From NCBI RefSeq assembly GCF_048270265.1, contig NZ_JBLWTD010000013.1, forward strand, positions 1 through 64,000: 64,000 bases of DNA, given 5' to 3'. This DNA is from Maricaulis sp048270265. Lineage in GTDB: Bacteria > Pseudomonadota > Alphaproteobacteria > Caulobacterales > Maricaulaceae. The notes below the pieces were generated by a model. The model was given only the letters and a program-made list of their open reading frames with translations. It did no database searches and had not been told where the DNA came from. The translations under genes were made by a program, and so were the position numbers. Positions 43,972 through 53,900 of this stretch are shown in pieces (position 1 is the first letter of the stretch; every line of letters begins with the position of its first letter).

Positions 43972-44819
43972 GATTGGATTCCCTCGATATTATGGTTGTT
44001 GACCGCCGGCGCCTGGGTGCGACTGGCGAATTGTGCGACCGCTCTTGCGAACTCTTCCGGTTCTTCCAGATGCGGAGCATGTCCCGATTGCGCGAAGGCG
44101 ATGGTTTGCGCATCGGGTAGAGTCTTGACGAGATACCGGCTCGTCTCCGGGCCGTAGGCTTCACTGCGCGCGCCAGATGTGACGAGCGTCGGCAAGTTCA
44201 TTGCGGGCAGGGCCTCGCGCAGATCCTGACTGGCCATTGAGAGCCAGAGATCTGCCATGGCATCGCCATCGCGCCGGCTGAGCCGGTGGACGATGTCTTC
44301 AACCATTTCCGGTTCGCGGGCCGCACGGCCACGCGCAAACATGCGCGGCGCAAAGGCGGCCGCATAGGCCGGCCAGTCGCTGCGCATCGCTTCGATGGCG
44401 CGGCTGCTGCCGGCGATATCCATTCCGGTCGCCATGCCCAGGGCCCAGCTCTCGGTGTTCAGAATACGGGGGCTCATGTCCTCGATGACCAGACCGGCAA
44501 AGCGGGCATGGCCGTAGCGGACGAACATCTGCCACAGAACGGTGGCGCCCATCGACCAGCCGAGCGCGACGATATTCTCAAGGTCGAGCGTCTCGACGAG
44601 CGTCTGGAGGTCACTGGCCAGCAAATCGATATTCAGCGGCGCCCGCCCGGCAGGCGTCGCGCCGTGCGCACGCAGGTCGGGAATGACGATGCGGAAATCC
44701 TGGCCGAGATGCGCGACAAGGGAGTCGAAGAAATCGCCGGATGCGGCCCAGCCATGCACGAGCAGCAGAACAGGACCGGTCCCGAGATCGCGATAATGCA
44801 TGACGGAGCCGTCGCTCAT
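43968..44819 (-). CDS. Alpha/beta hydrolase upstream of the TonB receptor
   Basis: About 283 residues. The core reads MHYRDLGTGPVLLLVHGWAA, elbow GWSMGA for the nucleophile serine, VTSGARSEAYGPE, and the catalytic histidine in SGHAPHLEEPEEF. No signal peptide is visible, so it is probably cytoplasmic. Its end overlaps the receptor start (ATGA), indicating co-translation. The start is uncertain: the frame is open to 44927, and ATG codons at 44834 and 44819 both precede the conserved fold. I chose the latter, which leaves room for a promoter facing the TetR gene. Confidence 0.8.
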   Translation of the reverse strand: MSDGSVMHYRDLGTGPVLLLVHGWAASGDFFDSLVAHLGQDFRIVIPDLRAHGATPAGRAPLNIDLLASDLQTLVETLDLENIVALGWSMGATVLWQMFVRYGHARFAGLVIEDMSPRILNTESWALGMATGMDIAGSSRAIEAMRSDWPAYAAAFAPRMFARGRAAREPEMVEDIVHRLSRRDGDAMADLWLSMASQDLREALPAMNLPTLVTSGARSEAYGPETSRYLVKTLPDAQTIAFAQSGHAPHLEEPEEFARAVAQFASRTQAPAVNNHNIEGIQS

Positions 44820-44963
44820 GCAGCATGACTGCATGCCCGGCACTTCGCCATCGACACTATCTGACCTGACATTCAGCACTGTGCAGATCTCTCCCGGATA
44901 TATCGCTCGCCCTGGCATTTGTGCCATGTTGCGTTATCGGCAATTTTGTGAAAACTGAATCAT

Positions 44964-45572
44964 ATGTCAACTTCACTTTCTTCCACGCCCTCGAAAAGTC
45001 CCAAGACCGCACGCGGCGAACGGACGCGAAATCGGCTGCTGGATGCGGCCGAGGAATCCTTCGGCGAGAACGGATTTCACTCGTCCTCGATCGGCGATAT
45101 CACGCGCCGCGCCTCTGTCGCGCTCGGGACGTTTTACGTTTATTTTGACTCAAAGGATGAGATATTCCGGGCACTTGTCGCACATATGGGCGACATGACC
45201 CGGAGCTGGATCGCGGAGCGCGTCAAGGGGTCGACCGATCGTCTCGATGCCGAGCACAAGGGCCTGGTCGCCTACATCGAATTCGCCCGCTCCCACCCCA
45301 ATCTCTACCGCATCATTGAGGAGGCACAATTCGTCGCCCCTGATGCATACAAGGCACACTATGACAGTTTCGCCGACCGCTATCGCCGCAATCTCGAAGA
45401 GGCGGCCGAGCGTGGCGAGATCAGTGATGGCGATCACGAAACCCGCGCCTGGGCCCTGATCGGCATGAGCGTTTTCCTCGGCCTGCGCTTCGGCATCTGG
45501 GAACCGTCGCGCAGCGCCGACGAGATCGCACGCGCGGCCTCCAACCTGATTACCCGGGGGCTGGCACCATGA
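44964..45572 (+). CDS. TetR/AcrR family regulator of the downstream acyl-CoA operon
   Basis: 202 residues. The helix-turn-helix region is RNRLLDAAEESFGENGFHSS, IGDITRRASVALGTFYVYFD and SKDEIFRALVAH. A ligand domain of the kind seen in fatty-acid degradation regulators follows. The first gene of a five-gene run, its stop overlaps the enoyl-CoA hydratase gene (ATGA). It is divergent from the hydrolase/TonB receptor genes, so it may control both directions, probably released by an acyl-CoA. The operator cannot be picked out with confidence. Confidence 0.85.
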   Translation: MSTSLSSTPSKSPKTARGERTRNRLLDAAEESFGENGFHSSSIGDITRRASVALGTFYVYFDSKDEIFRALVAHMGDMTRSWIAERVKGSTDRLDAEHKGLVAYIEFARSHPNLYRIIEEAQFVAPDAYKAHYDSFADRYRRNLEEAAERGEISDGDHETRAWALIGMSVFLGLRFGIWEPSRSADEIARAASNLITRGLAP

Positions 45573-46381
45573 CCGCTTCGACCGGGCAATCCGAAATTCT
45601 GGTCACGCGCGAGGCTGGCGTGCTGCGGCTGACGCTCAACCGGCCCGGCCGGGGCAACAGCCTGACGCCCGGCCTGCTCGCCGCCCTGAGCGAGGCCCTC
45701 GCCGGGGCGGACAATGCCCGGGCCGTGGTCATCACCGGCGCCGGCACCAGCTTCTCCAGCGGCGGCGATGTCGCAGCCATCCGGCAGAACAGCGACAGCC
45801 CCGACCGCCTGCAGACCTATTGCGAAGCCCTGGTGGGCGGCCTCAACCAGGCCCTGCTGCAGATCCGCGCCCTGCCCTGCCCCGTGATTGCTGTGGTCAA
45901 CGGACCGGTCACCGGCGGGTCGCTGGGTCTGATGCTGGCCGCCGACCTCTCGGTGATGGCGCGAACGGCATTCATTCAGCCCTATTACGTCAAGATGGGC
46001 TTCGCCCCCGATGGCGGCTGGACCGCACTCCTGCCCGACCGGATCGGCCGCGCCCGGACCGCCGGCTGGATCGCGCTCGACACGCGCGTTAGCGCCGAAG
46101 CGGCGCTGGAAATGGGTCTCACCGACCGCATTGCCGATGCGGCTGCGCTCGAGGCGACCCTCGCGGAAATGCTGGGCGAGCTCGAAGCACATGATGCCAG
46201 CGTGGTCGCCGTCAGCCGCCAGCTGCTCGACCGCCAGGCCGGCCCGGCGGGCCTGGCCGACCGCCTCGAGGCCGAACGCCTTGCCTTCCTGGCGCAGATC
46301 GCACGGCCGGAAACACGGGTCCGCATGGATCGTTTCCTCAACACATCCCGCGCCGCACGAGCCGTCGGAGCGCGCCCATGA
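45569..46381 (+). CDS. Enoyl-CoA hydratase/isomerase family protein
   Basis: 270 residues of the crotonase fold: LRLTLNRPGRGNSLTPGLLA, oxyanion motif GAGTSFSSGGDVAAI, and VNGPVTGGSLGLMLAADLSV. The second catalytic position is in YVKMGFAPDGGWTALLP, where a typical hydratase Glu is not obvious (Asp-Gly instead), so isomerase or other crotonase chemistry is possible. ATGA overlaps with the genes on both sides. A step in the breakdown of a CoA-bound acid is expected. Confidence 0.85.
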   Translation: MTASTGQSEILVTREAGVLRLTLNRPGRGNSLTPGLLAALSEALAGADNARAVVITGAGTSFSSGGDVAAIRQNSDSPDRLQTYCEALVGGLNQALLQIRALPCPVIAVVNGPVTGGSLGLMLAADLSVMARTAFIQPYYVKMGFAPDGGWTALLPDRIGRARTAGWIALDTRVSAEAALEMGLTDRIADAAALEATLAEMLGELEAHDASVVAVSRQLLDRQAGPAGLADRLEAERLAFLAQIARPETRVRMDRFLNTSRAARAVGARP

Positions 46382-47880
46382 ATTCACTCCTCGACATCAC
46401 CGCCCGGCGCGCCCGCATCGCCCCGGAAGCCGTCGCCTTCCACGTGGTGCAGACCGGCGAATCCGTCAGCTATCGTGCGCTGGAGCGCCGCAGCGCCCGG
46501 GCCGCGAGCCTGCTCGAATCCCGTGGTGTATCGCCCGGTGACCGGGTCACCATTCTGTGCCGCAACCGCGTCGAATTCTTCGAGACCCTGTTTGCCTGCG
46601 CCAAGCTCGGCGCGATTCTGGTGCCGCTCAACTGGCGCATGCCGGTGGGCGAACTGGTCCAGCTGATCGAGGATTGCAGGCCGGTCCTGATGATCACCGG
46701 CGAGGAAGACCGCGAGACGGCGCACGCCACAGCCCGCGACCTGCAATTGCCCGTGCTCGACTTCGATGACGGGTATGAGGCGCTGCGCGATGGCGCCGCC
46801 CGGCATCCGGGCCGGCCGTCCTGGCCATCGCAGGAATGCTGGTATCTGATCTACACCTCCGGCACGACCGGCAAGCCCAAGGGCGTCATCCAGACCTATG
46901 GCATGGCCCTGGTCAATGCGATCAATATCGGCCAGGCGATCGGTCTGCGCGGAACGGATTCCACGCTGAACTTCCTGCCGCTCTTCCACACCGCCGGGAT
47001 CAATCTGCACACCCTGCCGGTGCTGTTCGGCGGCGGCACGGTGCACATCCTGCCCGGCTTCGAGGCCGGTCCGATGCTCGAACTGATCAATGCCGGCGCG
47101 CTGGACGTTTTCATCGGCGTGCCCGCTGTCTATCGCGAGCTGACCCTGCACCCTGATTTCGCCCGCACCGATCTGACGCGCCTGCGTCACTGGGCCTGTG
47201 GCGGCGCGCCTCTGCCCGACATACTGGTCGAGACCTTCGCCGCGCGCGGCGCCGTGGTCTGCAACGGCTTCGGCATGACCGAGACCGGCCCCACCGCCTT
47301 CCTCGTCGACGAGGCGCATGCGCTGGAGAAGATCGGCTCGGTGGGCAAGACGCAGATCCTGGTCGAGGCGCGAATTGCCGGACCCGACGGCGAAGTCCTC
47401 GCCGCAGGCGAAACCGGTGAAATCCAGTTTCACGGCCCCGGCCTGACGCCAGGCTATTGGGAACGCCCCAAAGAGACGGCCGAGCTTTTCACCCCCGATG
47501 GCTGGCTGAAGAGCGGCGATCTCGGGCGGTTTGACGACGAGGGCTATTGCTTCGTCGCCGGCCGTATCAAGGAGATGTATATTTCCGGCGGCGAGAACGT
47601 CTATCCGGCCGAAGTCGAGAACGTGCTGGCCGACCATCCCGAAGTGCAGGATGCCGCAGTGACCGGCGTGCCCGACGAGAAGTGGGGCGAGGTCGGCTGT
47701 GCCCACATTATCCTGCGCGCCGGCTCGGACTGCGACGCCGCCGCCCTGACCAGCTGGTGCCGTGAGCGGCTGGCCGCCTACAAGGTGCCGCGCCACATAC
47801 TGTTCGCCCGCGACTTCCCGCGCACCGCCGCCGGGAAGGTCCAGAAACACCTCCTGCCAGACCCGGTGCCGCCACAATGA
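46378..47880 (+). CDS. Acyl-CoA synthetase (AMP-forming)
   Basis: 500 residues of the ANL superfamily. P-loop-like YTSGTTGKPKGV, FLPLFHTAGIN, GFGMTETGP, KSGDLGRFDDEGYCFVAGR and the C-terminal lysine in PRTAAGKVQKHLL are all present. It should activate a carboxylic acid with ATP to the acyl-CoA used by the neighbouring hydratase and hotdog proteins. The chain length or aromatic nature of the acid cannot be told. ATGA overlaps on both sides. Confidence 0.9.
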   Translation: MNSLLDITARRARIAPEAVAFHVVQTGESVSYRALERRSARAASLLESRGVSPGDRVTILCRNRVEFFETLFACAKLGAILVPLNWRMPVGELVQLIEDCRPVLMITGEEDRETAHATARDLQLPVLDFDDGYEALRDGAARHPGRPSWPSQECWYLIYTSGTTGKPKGVIQTYGMALVNAINIGQAIGLRGTDSTLNFLPLFHTAGINLHTLPVLFGGGTVHILPGFEAGPMLELINAGALDVFIGVPAVYRELTLHPDFARTDLTRLRHWACGGAPLPDILVETFAARGAVVCNGFGMTETGPTAFLVDEAHALEKIGSVGKTQILVEARIAGPDGEVLAAGETGEIQFHGPGLTPGYWERPKETAELFTPDGWLKSGDLGRFDDEGYCFVAGRIKEMYISGGENVYPAEVENVLADHPEVQDAAVTGVPDEKWGEVGCAHIILRAGSDCDAAALTSWCRERLAAYKVPRHILFARDFPRTAAGKVQKHLLPDPVPPQ

Positions 47881-48248
47881 ACCAGACTGCCTCGCTGAAC
47901 CGTACATTCTCCCAGGCCGATTTCGATGCCTTCGCGGCGCTCTCCGGAGACGACAATCCGATCCATGTCGATCCGGAATTCGCTGCCGGCACGCGCTTTG
48001 GCCAGACGGTCGCCCATGGCGCGCTGCTCTGCGCCGTGCTGCGTGGCCTGGTCGAGGAGCTTGTGCCCGGCGGCCGGCAGATCAGCCAGTCGACACAATA
48101 TCCGGCGCCCTCGCCGGCGGACGTCCCGCTGCGCTTTGACGCCGAGACCATCGCCGTCGAAGACGGGGTCGCCACCATCCGGCTCCAGGTGATGCGCCTT
48201 TCAGACATGAGGATTACCTGCAGCGGACAGACCGAGGTCAGACCATGA
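47877..48248 (+). CDS. MaoC-like (R)-specific hydratase
   Basis: 123 residues with the hydratase-2 motif SGDDNPIHVDPEFAAGTRFG followed by VAHGALLCAVL, so the catalytic Asp-His pair appears intact. It adds water to trans-2-enoyl-CoA or a related substrate. It is embedded in the operon (ATGA on both sides). Its small size is the normal one-hotdog MaoC length. Confidence 0.88.
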   Translation: MNQTASLNRTFSQADFDAFAALSGDDNPIHVDPEFAAGTRFGQTVAHGALLCAVLRGLVEELVPGGRQISQSTQYPAPSPADVPLRFDAETIAVEDGVATIRLQVMRLSDMRITCSGQTEVRP

Positions 48249-48637
48249 CGAACACCGCAAACCCGGGTCTGGCACTGGGCATGTCCACCGAGACCACGCG
48301 CCTCTTCACCGCCGCCGACATCGAGGCCCTGCACGCCGTTTCCGGCGCACCTGCGACGCGGACCGCCGTGCCCGAAGCCCTGGTCAACGGGATGTTTTCC
48401 TTCCTGCTGGGTGTCGACCTGCCCGGTCAGGGGACGAATTATCTCAAGCAGGAAACCGAATTCCTGCAGCCGGCCCCCATCGGTGAACCGCTGACGGCGC
48501 GCGTGGAAATCACCCGCCTGCGGCCGGAGAAACACCTTGTGGACCTGGCTACCACATGCCGCACGAGCGATGGCACGCCGATCGCCCGCGGCCGTGCCCT
48601 GGTGCTGGCGCGCGATGTCGCCGGCGCCTTCACCTGA
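48245..48637 (+). CDS. Hotdog-fold (MaoC-like) protein without the hydratase motif
   Basis: 130 residues. NGMFSFLLGVDLPGQGTNYL, ETEFLQPAPIGEPLTARVEI and PIARGRALVLAR fit the second half of a MaoC/hotdog fold, but the DDNPIH catalytic motif of the preceding protein is absent. It may pair with that protein as a heteromer, as split two-gene dehydratases do. ATG overlaps the previous stop. It ends the five-gene TetR operon; the next gene starts 57 bases later. Confidence 0.75.
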   Translation: MTNTANPGLALGMSTETTRLFTAADIEALHAVSGAPATRTAVPEALVNGMFSFLLGVDLPGQGTNYLKQETEFLQPAPIGEPLTARVEITRLRPEKHLVDLATTCRTSDGTPIARGRALVLARDVAGAFT

Positions 48638-48694
48638 GCCACACAACTTTCGATTTGCATTTACCTTTGCAGTTTCCTGTGGAAACTGCCGGTC

Positions 48695-50320
48695 ATGTCA
48701 GCTCTGCGCAAATCAGCCTCAGTGCCCGTCCCCGGACAGGACATCATCATTGTCGGCGGCGGCCATAACGGGCTCGTCTGCGCCGCCTATCTGGCCAAGG
48801 CCGGACTGAAGGTCACCGTGCTGGAGCGCCGGCACGTGCTCGGCGGCGCCGCGGTGACCGAGGAGTTCCACCCCGGCTTCCGCAATTCCGTCGCCGCCTA
48901 CACCGTCTCGCTGCTGAACCCGAAAGTGATCGCCGATCTCGACCTGCACCGGCACGGGCTGAAAATCGTCGAGCGCAAGCTGGGCAATTTCCTGCCGCGC
49001 GAGGACGGCTATCTTCTGGCCGGCGAAGGGGTGACGAAGGCGCAGGTCGCCAAATACTCGCAGCGTGATGCGGAGCGGCTGCAGGACTATGAGGCCCGAC
49101 TGGAGATCATCGCTGACACGCTGCGCGCCCTCGTCCTGAAAACACCGCCCAATCTGCGCGAGGGCGGCTGGGCCGGCGCGATGCCGGAATTGTTCAAGGC
49201 GCTCAATCTGGGTGGCAAGCTCGGCGCCCTCGACCTTACCGCCAAGCGCGATCTGCTCGACCTGTTTTCCAAGTCGGCCGGCGACTGGCTCGATGGCTGG
49301 TTCGAGAGCGAACCGGTCAAGGCCCTGTTCGGCTTCGACAGCATTGTCGGCAATTATGCCAGCCCCTACACGCCCGGCAGTGCCTATGTGTTGCTGCATC
49401 ACGTCTTCGGCGATGTGAACGGCAAGAAGGGCGTTTGGGGCCACGCGATTGGCGGGATGGGCGCGATCACCCAGGCCATGGCGGCCTCATGCCGTGAACG
49501 CGGCGTCGAGCTGCGCACCGATACGGCCGTGAAGGAAATTCTCACCGACGGACATGCCGCCCAGGGCGTGCTGCTGGAGTCCGGCGAGGTGCTTTACGCC
49601 CGCGCCATTGTTTCCAATCTCAATCCGAAACTCCTGTTCGGCTCCATGATCGACGCCGCCGTCCTGCCGGAGGATTTTCGCGAGCGCATCACCCAGTACA
49701 AATGCGGCTCCGGGACGTTCCGGATGAATGTCGCCCTGTCGGAGCTGCCCAGTTTCACCTGCCTGCCCGGGCCCGGCGATCATCTCTCCGCCGGCATCAT
49801 CATGGCGCCCTCGCTCGACTATATGGATCGCGCCTGGAGCGATGCGCGCCGCGATGGCTGGTCGCGCGAACCGATCATCGAGATGCTGATCCCCTCAACC
49901 CAGGACGATACGCTGGCCCCGCCGGGCCAGCACGTCGCCAGCCTGTTCTGCCAGCATGTCGCGCCGGTGCTGTCAGGTGGCCGCAGCTGGGATGATCACC
50001 GCGAGGAAGTCGCGGACCTGATGATCGAGACGGTGGATAAATGGGCGCCGGGCTTCAAGGCCTCGGTGCTGGGCCGGCAGGCGCTCTCGCCGCTCGACCT
50101 GGAGAGGACATTCGGCCTCACCGGCGGCGATATCTTCCACGGCGCGCTGAGCCTGGACCAGCTCTTCTCCGCGCGGCCCGTCCTGGGCCATGCCGATCAT
50201 CGCAGCCCGGTGGCCGGGCTTTATCAATGCGGATCGGGAACGCATCCGGGCGGCGGGGTTACCGGCGCGCCCGGACACAATGCGGCACGTGAAATCCTGA
50301 AGGACTTCAAACGGCACTGA
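48695..50320 (+). CDS. FAD-dependent oxidoreductase, PYROXD2/phytoene desaturase-like
   Basis: 541 residues. The dinucleotide motif DIIIVGGGHNGLVCAAYLAK, LERRHVLGGAAVTEEFHPGF and the C-terminal FAD motif YQCGSGTHPGGGVTGAPGHN mark the amine-oxidase/phytoene-desaturase superfamily, in the branch close to PYROXD2. No crtB or crtE carotenoid genes are nearby, so carotenoid synthesis is unlikely. It may belong functionally to the preceding acyl-CoA operon, but a 57-base gap separates them. Substrate unknown. Confidence 0.85.
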   Translation: MSALRKSASVPVPGQDIIIVGGGHNGLVCAAYLAKAGLKVTVLERRHVLGGAAVTEEFHPGFRNSVAAYTVSLLNPKVIADLDLHRHGLKIVERKLGNFLPREDGYLLAGEGVTKAQVAKYSQRDAERLQDYEARLEIIADTLRALVLKTPPNLREGGWAGAMPELFKALNLGGKLGALDLTAKRDLLDLFSKSAGDWLDGWFESEPVKALFGFDSIVGNYASPYTPGSAYVLLHHVFGDVNGKKGVWGHAIGGMGAITQAMAASCRERGVELRTDTAVKEILTDGHAAQGVLLESGEVLYARAIVSNLNPKLLFGSMIDAAVLPEDFRERITQYKCGSGTFRMNVALSELPSFTCLPGPGDHLSAGIIMAPSLDYMDRAWSDARRDGWSREPIIEMLIPSTQDDTLAPPGQHVASLFCQHVAPVLSGGRSWDDHREEVADLMIETVDKWAPGFKASVLGRQALSPLDLERTFGLTGGDIFHGALSLDQLFSARPVLGHADHRSPVAGLYQCGSGTHPGGGVTGAPGHNAAREILKDFKRH

Positions 50321-50327
50321 TCGCTGA

Positions 50328-50864
50328 TCAGGCCTTGCTGGCTTTCTCGCGCTCGATCGCCTCGAGGATCAGCTCGCGGGCACGGGCGGCATCGCCCCAG
50401 CCTTCGACCTTGACCCATTTGTGGGGCTCGAGATCCTTGTAGTGTTCGAAGAAGTGCGTGATGCGCATGATCAGCGGCTTCTGCACGTCCGAATAATCCA
50501 GGATGTCATCGTAGAACGGCGTCAGCTTGTGGTGCGGGGCGCAGAGGATTTTCTCGTCCAGCCCGCTCTCGTCTTCCATCAGCAGAACGCCGATCGGACG
50601 GGCGCGAACCACACAGCCCGGCATCAGGGTCGTCTGACCGAGCACCATGACATCGATCGGGTCGCCATCTTCCGACAGGGTGTGCGGCATGAAGCCGTAA
50701 TTGCACGGATAGCTCATCGGCGTGTGCAGGAAACGGTCGACGAAGACGGTGCCCGCCTCCTTGTCCATTTCATACTTCACCGGCTGGCCGCCAACCGGGA
50801 CCTCGATGATGACATTGATATCTTCTGGCGGGTTCACACCCGAGGCGATCTTTTCGATCCGCAT
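50328..50864 (-). CDS. ppa: Inorganic pyrophosphatase
   Basis: 178 residues of the family I enzyme: YEMDKEAGTVFVDRFL, PCNYGFMPHTLSEDGDPIDV, with the metal-binding Asp cluster, and KPLIMRITHFFEHYKDLEPH. It hydrolyses pyrophosphate to two phosphates and drives biosynthetic reactions. Length is normal for the hexameric bacterial form. It follows gltB on the same strand after a hairpin. Confidence 0.95.
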   Translation of the reverse strand: MRIEKIASGVNPPEDINVIIEVPVGGQPVKYEMDKEAGTVFVDRFLHTPMSYPCNYGFMPHTLSEDGDPIDVMVLGQTTLMPGCVVRARPIGVLLMEDESGLDEKILCAPHHKLTPFYDDILDYSDVQKPLIMRITHFFEHYKDLEPHKWVKVEGWGDAARARELILEAIEREKASKA

Positions 50865-50923
50865 ATTCGTGCTCCAGTCGGCGGGGATTTGGCGATCTCA
50901 TACGCTGATATGCACGGCGAACC

Positions 50924-50952
50924 AATCCCGTGCTGCACCGCAACACGGGATT
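50924..50952 (-). terminator. Hairpin after gltB
   Basis: AATCCCGTG (50924-50932) and CACGGGATT (50944-50952) form a perfect 9-bp stem with an 11-base loop, six bases beyond the gltB stop. On the minus strand only GGTT follows it, so it may be a weak terminator or a processing/attenuation site ahead of ppa. Confidence 0.5.
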
Positions 50953-50957
50953 TCACA

Positions 50958-53900
50958 TCAAGCGAGCCGCGTCGCCGGCTCGTCGGTCTCCACAGGCGTC
51001 TCGCGCCGCACGACTTCCTCGCCCCGGATATGGACGAAATGCTCGCGTTCAACGGCCCAGTCGGCCAACAGGCGCTTCGCCCGGGCCGAGCCGGTGTGCC
51101 GCGCATGCTTCTCGATCAGTTCCCGGCAGCGGGTTTCAGCGCTGGCTGACATGGCGAGCGCAACCACCGTATCGGTGTTGAGGCGCGCATCGAGGCGGCG
51201 TTCCGGGTCGTGCACAAAGACATCGCCGCCCGTCATGCCGGCCGCGAAATTATCGCCGACCGGGCCGATGATCACGGCGACACCCCCGGTCATGTACTCA
51301 CAGCCATTGGCGCCGCAGCCCTCGATCACCGTCAGGGCGCCGGAATTGCGCACGGCAAAGCGCTGGCCGGCCTGTCCGGCAGCAAACAGCCGTCCGGAGG
51401 TCGCGCCGTAAAGGCAGGTATTGCCGACGATCGCACTGCCCGTGGTCTGGTCGCGCGATCCGCCGAACGGACGCACGATGATCGTCGCGCCGGACAGGCC
51501 CTTGCCGACATAGTCATTGGCATCGCCGTCGAGCTCGATCCGCAGGCCGCTGGTCGCGAAGGCGCCGAGCGACTGGCCCGCCGAGCCGCGCAGTTTCAGC
51601 GTCAGATAATCCTCGGCCAGGCCGGTGCCGCCGAACACGCGGATGATCTCCGACGAGGTCCGCGTACCCACGGCGCGGTCGGTGTTGCGCACCGCATAGT
51701 CGAGCTGCATCTTCTCGGCGCGGGCAAAGACCGGTGCCGCATCGACAATGATCTGCTCGTCCAGGCTTGGCGCGACCGGATTGCGCTGCTCGCGGGTCGA
51801 GCGCGCCGGGCGTTCGGCCGCATCGGCGCGGGCCATGATGGCGCTGAGGTCGAGATCGTCGAGTGCCTCGGAACCGCGCGAGACCTGGTCGAGCAGATCG
51901 GTGCGCCCGATCACGTCTTCCAGGTCTTTCGCGCCCAAGCCCGCGAGGATTTCGCGCACATCCTGGGCCAGGAAGGTCATCAGATTGACGACATGATCCG
52001 GCGCGCCGCCAAAGCGGAGCCGCAGATCATCATCCTGGGTACAGATGCCGACCGGACAGGTGTTGGAATGGCATTGGCGCACCATCAGACAGCCCAGCGC
52101 CAGCAATGAGGCCGTGCCGATACCGAATTCCTCGGCCCCGAGCATGGCCGCAATGACGATATCGCGCCCGGTACGCATGCCGCCATCGGCGCGCAGGGTG
52201 ATGCGTTCGCGCAGACCGTTGAGCGAGAGCATCTGGTGTGCCTCGGCGAGACCGAGTTCGAGCGGGCCACCGGCAAACTTGATCGACGACAGCGAGGCCG
52301 CACCGGTGCCGCCGACACTGCCGGAGATATTGATGATGTCGGCATTGGCCTTGGCGACGCCGGCCGCAACCGCGCCGACCCCGGCCGAGGCGACCAGCTT
52401 GACGCCGACCCGGGCGCGCGGATTGATCTGCTTGAGATCATAGATCAGCTGCGCCAGATCCTCGATCGAATAGATATCATGGTGTGGCGGCGGCGAGATC
52501 AGCGACACGCCCGGTGTGGCCAGGCGCATCTTTGCGATGAAATCGGTCACCTTGAAGCCGGGCAATTGCCCGCCCTCGCCGGGCTTGGCACCCTGGGCGA
52601 CCTTGATCTCGATCTCGCGGCACTGGTTGAGATATTCCGCCGTGACCCCGAAGCGGCCCGAGGCGATCTGCTTGATCGCCGAATTCATGTTGTCGCCATT
52701 GGGCATCGCCGTATAGCGACGCGGATCCTCGCCACCTTCACCGGAGACGGATTTGGCGCCGATGCGGTTCATGGCCACGTTCAACGCCCCGTGCGCTTCC
52801 GGGGACAGCGCCCCCAGCGACATGCCGGGCGTCACGAAACGGCGGCGGATCCCGTTGATCGACTCAACGGTGCCGACCGGAATTTTCGGCCCGAGCGGCC
52901 GGATATCGAGCAGATCGCGCAGCTGGATCGCGCCCTGCCCGGCCAGCGCGTCGCGATAGCGCGCCCAGGCGGCGGGGTCATTGTGTTTGACCGCCTGCTG
53001 CAGCTCGGTGATCGTCGTGGCGGTGACGGCATGACGGTCGCCGGTCGAGCGCTGGCGGTAGAACCCGCCCACCGGCAGGCGGGCATCGCCGCGCCAGGCG
53101 GTGGTGTGCAGATCGACCGTGCGGGCTTCCAGCCCGGGCAGGCCGAGACCGGAAATCCGGCTCACCACGCCGGGCAGATAGGCTTCCACCAGCGCCCGCG
53201 ACAAGCCGAGAACCTCGAAATTGCAGCCGCCGCGATAGGAGGAGATGATCGAGATGCCCATTTTCGAAATGATCTTGAGCAGGCCGCCATCGAGCGCGAG
53301 CTTGAGATGCTTGGCCCGGCTGCGCGCAGCCTGGTCATCACCCGGATGATCGCGATGGGCGGTGATCGTCTCGAAGGCGAGATAAGGATTGACCGTGGTC
53401 GCGCCGAGCCCGATCAGCACGGCGGCATAATGGGGATCGAAACACTCGGCCGAACGCACATTGATCGAGCAGGCATTGCGCAGGCCCTGGCGGGTCAGGC
53501 GCGAATGCACGGCACCGGCGACGAGGATCATGGGCAGGGCACAATGGTTTTCGTCGGAATTGTGATCGGTGAGCACCAGATGCGCCGCACCATCGCGCAC
53601 GGCATAGATGGCCGCCTCGATCACCCGGTCGATCGCCGCGCCGAGGGCGAGCCCGTCGCCGGTGGCTTCCCCAACCGGCAGCAGGCAATCGATTTCCTTG
53701 ACCGCCCCGCCCATCATCTCACGCCAGCGCGCATAGGCGCCATTGGTCAGGATCGGGCTGTCGAGCACCAGGACATTGGCCCGGGTCTCGCCCTGGGCCA
53801 GGATATTGCCGAGATTGCGGAAACGCGTCTTCAGCCCCATCACGCGGCCCTCGCGCAGGGAATCGATCGGCGGATTGGTGACCTGGGCAAAGGTCTGACG

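Noticed and set aside
46384..47907. 507-residue open frame opposite the acyl-CoA synthetase
   Set aside because: Its rich Gly/Asp/His content comes from complementing a high-GC gene; the synthetase has all ANL motifs.
48695..50320. Carotenoid biosynthesis reading of the phytoene desaturase-like gene
   Set aside because: No crtB, crtE or crtY genes nearby, and the sequence is closer to PYROXD2-type enzymes.
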